From NCBI GenBank assembly GCA_025353235.1, contig JANXQZ010000144.1:1-8672 (forward strand): a stretch of 8,672 nt of DNA. The letters are read 5' to 3'. The notes below the pieces were generated by a model. That model did not search any database, was not told where the DNA came from, and was given only the letters and a program-made list of their open reading frames with translations. Of the stretch, positions 5,458-8,672 are shown piece by piece (within the stretch, counting starts at the first letter, position 1; every line of letters starts with the position of its first letter). This DNA is from Bryobacterales bacterium (GTDB taxonomy: Bacteria; Acidobacteriota; Terriglobia; Bryobacterales; Bryobacteraceae). The translations under genes were made by a program, and so were the position numbers.

Positions 5458-6410
5458 CGCTCATCGGCTTCGGCAACGTGGGTCGGGCTTTTGCCAGGCT
5501 GCTCGATCAGAAGCGATCCGTTTACCCATTTAGAATCGTGGGCATCCACACCGCCCGGCATGGGACTGCTCTCGGCCCGCGCGGGCTCCCAGTTGAACCG
5601 GAATTCGGCCCGGTCGCTGGGTCCGTCGATCAGTTTCTCGAGGCCGCTCCCTGCGAAGTTGTGGCCGAGGTCACAACCCTCAATCCCGCCACCGGCGAAC
5701 CCGCGCTGTCTCATATTCGGGCGGCCTTCGCCCGCGGTCGGCACGTCATTACAGCTAACAAAGGACCCATCGCTCATGCCTACTCTGCTCTGCGCAAAGA
5801 AGCGCTAGCAGCAGGCGTCGAATTTCGTTTCGAGCCCACGGTCATGGACGGAGCGCCCGTATTCAACATGGTCCGGAATACCTTGCCCGGGGTCAAGATT
5901 CAAGGGTTCATCGGAGTTCTCAATTCCACCACGAAAATCGTCGTCTCCGCCATGCGCGATGGCAAGACGATGGAGCAAGGCATCCAGCACGCGCGGGAAC
6001 TCGGCATCGCCGAAGCGGACGCAAGTTTGGATATTGACGGCTGGGATTCGGCCGCCAAGACAGCCGCTCTGGCTAACGTGCTGATGGACGCCAACATGAC
6101 TCCGCTCGACGTGGATCGCCGCGGAATTGGCAAGCTGACGGTAGAGCGCGTAACCGCCCTCAAGCAGGAGCGCAAGACGGTTTGCCTGATCAGCCGCGGA
6201 CGCATCACCTCGGCGGGGATTCGACTCCGCGTGCGCGCCGAAGTCATTGCCGAAGGAGACATTCTCGCCTCGATTCAAGGCACTTCCAATCTGATTCTCC
6301 TGCACACGGACCTGATGGGGACGGTGGGCACCGTCTCCATTTCGCCCGGCGTGGAACACACCGCGTACGGGCTGTTCAGCGACCTGGTAGATATCGCAAA
6401 GAGCATATGA
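5448..6410 (+). CDS. hom: Homoserine dehydrogenase, compact form without ACT domain
   Basis: The enzyme reduces aspartate semialdehyde to homoserine with NAD(P)H, at the branch to threonine and methionine. The Rossmann fold opens at residue 1 (ALIGFGNVGRAF), and ITANKGP (101-107) is the conserved strand-turn with K105. The catalytic and substrate-binding set known from yeast is present with correct spacing: E189, D195, D200 and K204 in EADASLDIDGWDSAAK. At 320 aa it stops after the catalytic domain, without the ~100-residue C-terminal ACT domain that gives threonine feedback in many bacterial forms. The usual GILNGTTN motif reads GVLNSTTK (156-163), a variant worth noting. An in-frame TGA at 5436 excludes a longer start. 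No ribosome site precedes the ATG, so coupling to the mini-ORF is likely. The stop overlaps the FAH gene by four bases (ATGA). Confidence 0.92.
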   Translation: MRLALIGFGNVGRAFARLLDQKRSVYPFRIVGIHTARHGTALGPRGLPVEPEFGPVAGSVDQFLEAAPCEVVAEVTTLNPATGEPALSHIRAAFARGRHVITANKGPIAHAYSALRKEALAAGVEFRFEPTVMDGAPVFNMVRNTLPGVKIQGFIGVLNSTTKIVVSAMRDGKTMEQGIQHARELGIAEADASLDIDGWDSAAKTAALANVLMDANMTPLDVDRRGIGKLTVERVTALKQERKTVCLISRGRITSAGIRLRVRAEVIAEGDILASIQGTSNLILLHTDLMGTVGTVSISPGVEHTAYGLFSDLVDIAKSI

Positions 6411-7249
6411 AATTTATTCGCTTTACCCACAAACACGGCCAACACGTAGGCATCCTGCGCGGCGGCGGCATTGTCTCCATTCAGGAAATAAACGCAAAAC
6501 GGAAACTGTCGTTACCCATCGACATCCTGCGCATCATTGAGCAGAACTCGGTGGAGCAACTGCGCGATATAGGAGATGACAGCCAGTACACCGTCATTCC
6601 CATGGAAGAAGTAAAGCCGTTGCTTCCCTATGACGTGCCTCCAAAAATCTGGTGCATCGGGCTAAATTATAAGTCGCATGCGGAGGACATCGACGCGGTT
6701 CAGCCTGACGAACCGGGCAGTTTCATGAAGCCTGCGTCGTGCATGTTCGAGCCGGGCGGAAACATCGTGCTGCCCCCTCCAGACGTGTCGAACGACGTAG
6801 ATGCGGAGGGGGAATTGGGCGTGATCATTTGCAAGCGTTGCCGTTTTCTGAAGGCCGAGGAGGTGAAAGATGCGATTTTCGGCTACACTACCACGCTCGA
6901 TCTCACTGCGCTCGACGTGCTGCGCAAGAACCCGCGCTACCTGACCCGGGCGAAGAGCATTGATACGTTTTTCAGCTTCGGTCCGGTGATCGTGACTGCC
7001 GATGAGATTGCCGATGTGGATAGCTTGGAAGTGATTACGGAGCATAATGAGGGCATTTGTTCGCGCGACTTCGTCCGCAACATGCGGCATCGCCCGTATG
7101 AGTTGGTCCGCTTTCATAGTCAATTCATGACGCTATATCCGGGCGACATTATTTCGACTGGGTGTCCGAAGGGAGCACGTATTAAGCAAGGAGATCGCGT
7201 GCGGGCGCGCATTGAAGGAGTCGGAACTCTGCAGGCTCGCGTTACGTAG
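6407..7249 (+). CDS. Fumarylacetoacetate hydrolase (FAH) superfamily protein
   Basis: This family of Mg/Mn-dependent enzymes cleaves or decarboxylates beta-keto acids (fumarylpyruvate, acylpyruvates, oxaloacetate and similar). The 280-aa protein has a ~70-residue N-terminal cap region and then the FAH fold: WCIGLNYKSHAED (82-94) with the conserved H91, FMKPASCM (107-113), the metal ligands E134 and E136 in DAEGELGVI, D165 in TTTLDLTALD, K183 in RAKSIDTF, and a closing ISTGCPKGA (249-257), where most members read TGTPxGVG. That last change affects a substrate-pocket turn, so the substrate cannot be assigned. The start is set by the ATGA overlap with homoserine dehydrogenase and by AAAGAG just upstream; the frame is open further back, but that stretch is homoserine dehydrogenase in another frame. 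Pairing with homoserine dehydrogenase may reflect a shared amino-acid or keto-acid pathway, which is speculation. Confidence 0.88.
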   Translation: MKFIRFTHKHGQHVGILRGGGIVSIQEINAKRKLSLPIDILRIIEQNSVEQLRDIGDDSQYTVIPMEEVKPLLPYDVPPKIWCIGLNYKSHAEDIDAVQPDEPGSFMKPASCMFEPGGNIVLPPPDVSNDVDAEGELGVIICKRCRFLKAEEVKDAIFGYTTTLDLTALDVLRKNPRYLTRAKSIDTFFSFGPVIVTADEIADVDSLEVITEHNEGICSRDFVRNMRHRPYELVRFHSQFMTLYPGDIISTGCPKGARIKQGDRVRARIEGVGTLQARVT

Positions 7250-7343
7250 CTACCTGACGCTCGGTCCGCGCAGATGCGTTCGAGCAGCCTGAGGTCGTCT
7301 TGCCAAGCACGAACCCGCACCGTCCGGGAGAGATCGGAGTAAA

Positions 7344-7577
7344 ATGAAGCCGATGTCCGTTGACTTGGTCTCGACGCGAGTAACCATTAACCCGCAGGTC
7401 CGTTCCGGCCAGCCGATCATCCGCGGAACCCGGATCACAGTATGGGACATCCTCGGTTGGCTTAGCGGAGATCTCGGCGAGTCCGGTATTCTCCGCGATT
7501 ATCCAGAACTGAAGTCGGAAGACATCAAAGCCGCTTTGCAGTTTGCGTATCAACTTAAAGATAAAGCCACTCAGTGA
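7344..7577 (+). CDS. DUF433 antitoxin of a two-gene toxin-antitoxin cassette
   Basis: The 77-aa protein matches DUF433, a small helix-turn-helix family found as the first gene of toxin-antitoxin pairs and thought to bind DNA and neutralise a PIN-like partner. Typical motifs are SGQPIIRGTRITVWDILGWL (21-40) and ILRDYPELKSEDIKAALQFA (49-68). GGAG (7335-7338) precedes ATG 7344 with 5-base spacing, and a second Met lies at codon 4. The stop overlaps the GTG start of the next gene by four bases (GTGA), so antitoxin is translated first and the toxin is coupled, the usual order. The 94 bases upstream (7250-7343) show no convincing promoter or terminator. Like other such pairs it would be expected to repress its own promoter, but no strong operator palindrome is visible. 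Confidence 0.9.
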   Translation: MKPMSVDLVSTRVTINPQVRSGQPIIRGTRITVWDILGWLSGDLGESGILRDYPELKSEDIKAALQFAYQLKDKATQ

Positions 7578-7912
7578 AGTTGCTCTTTGATGCGAATCTC
7601 TCGCGCCGAATTGTACCGTTGTTGGAAGATCTCTTTCCTGGCTCAGCGCACATTAGTCAGGTTGGGCTAGCTGGGGAAACTCCGGACGCCGCCATCCGGG
7701 AATTCGCAAAACGGAATCGATTTGCTATCGTCACGGCTGATGCCGACTTCGTCCGATTGGCGGATCTGCATGGTGCCCCGCCCCCCGTGATTCGGCTCGA
7801 ACGAATGAATTACTCAACCGAAGTGGCGGCAGAACTGGTCCGGCGCTACGCGATCGCCATCACGGAATTCGAAAGGAGCGCAAAGTCTGTACTGGTCCTG
7901 CGGAGGAATTGA
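7574..7912 (+). CDS. DUF5615 PIN-like toxin, partner of the DUF433 antitoxin
   Basis: The 112-aa protein is a PIN-like domain of the DUF5615 type, a probable metal-dependent RNase. Acidic residues stand where the fold needs them: D6 in LLFDANLSRR, D38 in ETPDAAIREFA, and D56 and D58 in IVTADADF. The family marks HISQVGL (26-32), FAIVTADADF and APPPVIRL (68-75) are all present, and the length is normal for the family. It starts at GTG 7574 inside the antitoxin stop codon, so it should be made only when the antitoxin is translated, and at a lower rate. All acidic positions are intact, so it looks active. Cleavage target and toxicity cannot be told from sequence. The gene ends at TGA 7910-7912 with 78 bases before the ABC remnant. 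Confidence 0.9.
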   Translation: MKLLFDANLSRRIVPLLEDLFPGSAHISQVGLAGETPDAAIREFAKRNRFAIVTADADFVRLADLHGAPPPVIRLERMNYSTEVAAELVRRYAIAITEFERSAKSVLVLRRN

Positions 7913-7957
7913 TAGTCACCAAACTCTGCATTTGTTTTCTGTTGTAGAAGCGAGACG

Positions 7958-7985
7958 GGAACTTCTTAAACCAGTCAGAGTCTAT
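7958..7985 (+). promoter_or_regulatory. RpoE-type (ECF) promoter match upstream of the ABC remnant
   Basis: GGAACTT (7958-7964), a 15-base spacer and GTCTAT (7980-7985) match the published RpoE-type consensus GGAACTT-N15..19-GTCTAA at 12 of 13 positions with legal spacing. The implied start of transcription is about 7990-7993, which coincides with the TTG start codon at 7991. A transcript from here would therefore have no leader. That is either real leaderless translation or a sign that the match is fortuitous. Whether the ECF factor at 4164-4769 reads it is unknown. Confidence 0.4.
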
Positions 7986-7990
7986 CTATT

Positions 7991-8476
7991 TTGTCGAATC
8001 CCGCCACCCTTCCTGGTCCCGTCGTTCAGATCGAAGACGTCTGGAAGACCTACGGAACCACCCCAGCGGTACGCGGTCTCAACCTCAGCGTGCCCCCGCA
8101 AAGCGTCTACGGATTCCTTGGACCGAACGGTGCAGGAAAGTCCACAACCATCCGTATGATGCTAGGTCTCCAGCGTCCCGACCGAGGCACAATCTCGCTA
8201 TTCGGACGTCCGTTCGAGAAGGAACGAGTTTCCCTACTCACGCGCATTGGATCGCTAGTCGAGTCCCCATCGCTGTATTTTCACTTGACCGGCCGTGAAA
8301 ACCTGGAAGTTCATCGGCGGCTCATGGGCCTGCCAAAGCGCGCCATAGCGCTCCCGATGCTGGTACTGGCGAGACAGCCCCACAACATTGCAGAAGCCTT
8401 GCTGATCAGCAGCGTTTTGGGCCTGATGGTTGCGGCGGCCGGTTGCTGGGATTTCTGCTGGCGCGAGGTGACGTGA
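7991..8476 (+). pseudogene. ABC transporter remnant: ATPase front half joined in frame to a permease-like tail
   Basis: The first ~118 residues are the front of a BcrA/Nat-type ABC exporter ATPase: VVQIEDVWKTYG (11-22), Walker A GPNGAGKST (44-52), and the Q-loop region IGSLVESPSLYFHLTGRENL (86-105). After MGLPKR (112-117) the family sequence stops. There is no LSGG-type signature, no Walker B aspartate and no switch His, and the protein is 161 aa where about 300 is normal. The last ~35 residues (EALLISSVLGLMVAAAG, then CWDFCWREVT) form a membrane span followed by an F-x-x-R-E-V end like that of ABC-2 permeases. The simplest reading is a deletion from inside the ATPase gene to near the end of an adjacent permease gene, around 8340-8380. 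An assembly join is the alternative. The start is TTG, the only in-frame initiator before Walker A, with no clear ribosome site. It cannot hydrolyse ATP as it stands. Confidence 0.75.
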
Positions 8477-8672
8477 CGCATCGACGTCCCGCGGTGCTCA
8501 TTGCCATCGTGGCAACCCTCCCTGTTCTCCCCGCGCCTGCAAAGACAGTAGAGCAATGGGGAATCTTCGATGTCACCCTGCAAGGCCCAGATGTCGGCAA
8601 CCCGTTTATCGACTTCCAAATCGGCGCTCATTTCCTACACCGCAATCGATCCGTGACAGCGGACGGATTCTA
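8473..8672 (+). CDS. Exported DUF5060-domain glycoside hydrolase (3' end outside window)
   Basis: Only the first 66 codons are present. GTG 8473 overlaps the stop of the ABC remnant by four bases (GTGA). A signal peptide follows: basic THRR, the hydrophobic stretch PAVLIAIVATLPVLP, and a likely cleavage after APA (about residue 23). The mature start TVEQWGIFDVTLQGP, then NPFIDFQIGAHF and RSVTADGF, is the opening of DUF5060. That beta-sandwich domain precedes a TIM-barrel glycoside hydrolase in many polysaccharide-degrading proteins (often DUF4038 or related catalytic domains). The catalytic part is beyond the window, so substrate and activity cannot be stated. The overlap suggests that it was the last or a late gene of an ABC transporter operon; with the upstream genes now fused, its translation may still be coupled to the remnant. 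Confidence 0.82.
   Translation, partial: MTHRRPAVLIAIVATLPVLPAPAKTVEQWGIFDVTLQGPDVGNPFIDFQIGAHFLHRNRSVTADGF

Noticed and set aside
5805..6359. 184-aa open frame on the minus strand opposite homoserine dehydrogenase
   Set aside because: It is antisense to a well-supported enzyme, rich in His/Arg/Asp of shadow type, and has no motif or ribosome site.
6182..6406. 75-residue N-terminal extension of the FAH protein
   Set aside because: It lies inside the homoserine dehydrogenase coding region in another frame. ATG 6407 gives the family N-terminus and the ATGA overlap.
7250..7343. Terminator or operator in the gap before the toxin-antitoxin pair
   Set aside because: Only very short imperfect inverted repeats (such as GTTCG...CGAAC) are seen, with no U-run, so nothing is distinguishable from chance.

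Overview
The window reads as a piece of a moderately GC-rich bacterial chromosome, most likely from the Acidobacteriota (Terriglobia-like soil lineages). That placement is inference. It rests on protein style (an ECF sigma / zinc-finger anti-sigma pair followed by an exported protein of unknown family, a DUF4337 membrane protein, a DUF5060 glycoside hydrolase) and on codon use. No rRNA or other phylogenetic marker is present.

Layout. (1) 1-2418, plus strand: the end of a histidine operon, hisH (5' end outside the window), hisF and hisA, followed with no gap by a STAS-domain anti-anti-sigma gene. A 115-base nested palindromic (REP-like) element lies across the hisH/hisF junction. It supplies the last ~34 codons of hisH and occupies the space where a hisF ribosome site would be. 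(2) 2415-4769, minus strand: a tightly overlapping operon of an ECF sigma factor, a zf-HC2 anti-sigma factor with one membrane span, and a secreted two-repeat protein that I cannot name. It converges on the STAS gene with a 4-base overlap of the two stop codons. (3) 4770-5369: a short divergent promoter region and a DUF4337 membrane protein. (4) 5380-7249, plus strand: a threonine-rich 25-codon mini-ORF with a good ribosome site, then a compact homoserine dehydrogenase without an ACT domain, then an overlapping FAH-superfamily enzyme. An 8-bp hairpin sits directly in front of the homoserine dehydrogenase start, inside the mini-ORF. (5) 7344-7912: a two-gene DUF433 / DUF5615 (PIN-like) toxin-antitoxin cassette. 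(6) 7958-8672: a sequence matching an RpoE-type promoter, an ABC transporter remnant in which the front of an ATPase is joined in frame to what looks like the tail of a permease, and the first 66 codons of an exported DUF5060 glycoside hydrolase.

How it fits together. HisH and HisF form imidazole glycerol phosphate synthase and HisA makes its substrate, so the first block is one pathway. Almost every gene pair is joined by a 1- to 11-base overlap or a zero gap, so translational coupling is the dominant theme. The least expected items are the palindromic element used as coding and coupling sequence in the his operon, the possible leader-peptide control of homoserine dehydrogenase, and the ATPase-permease deletion fusion.
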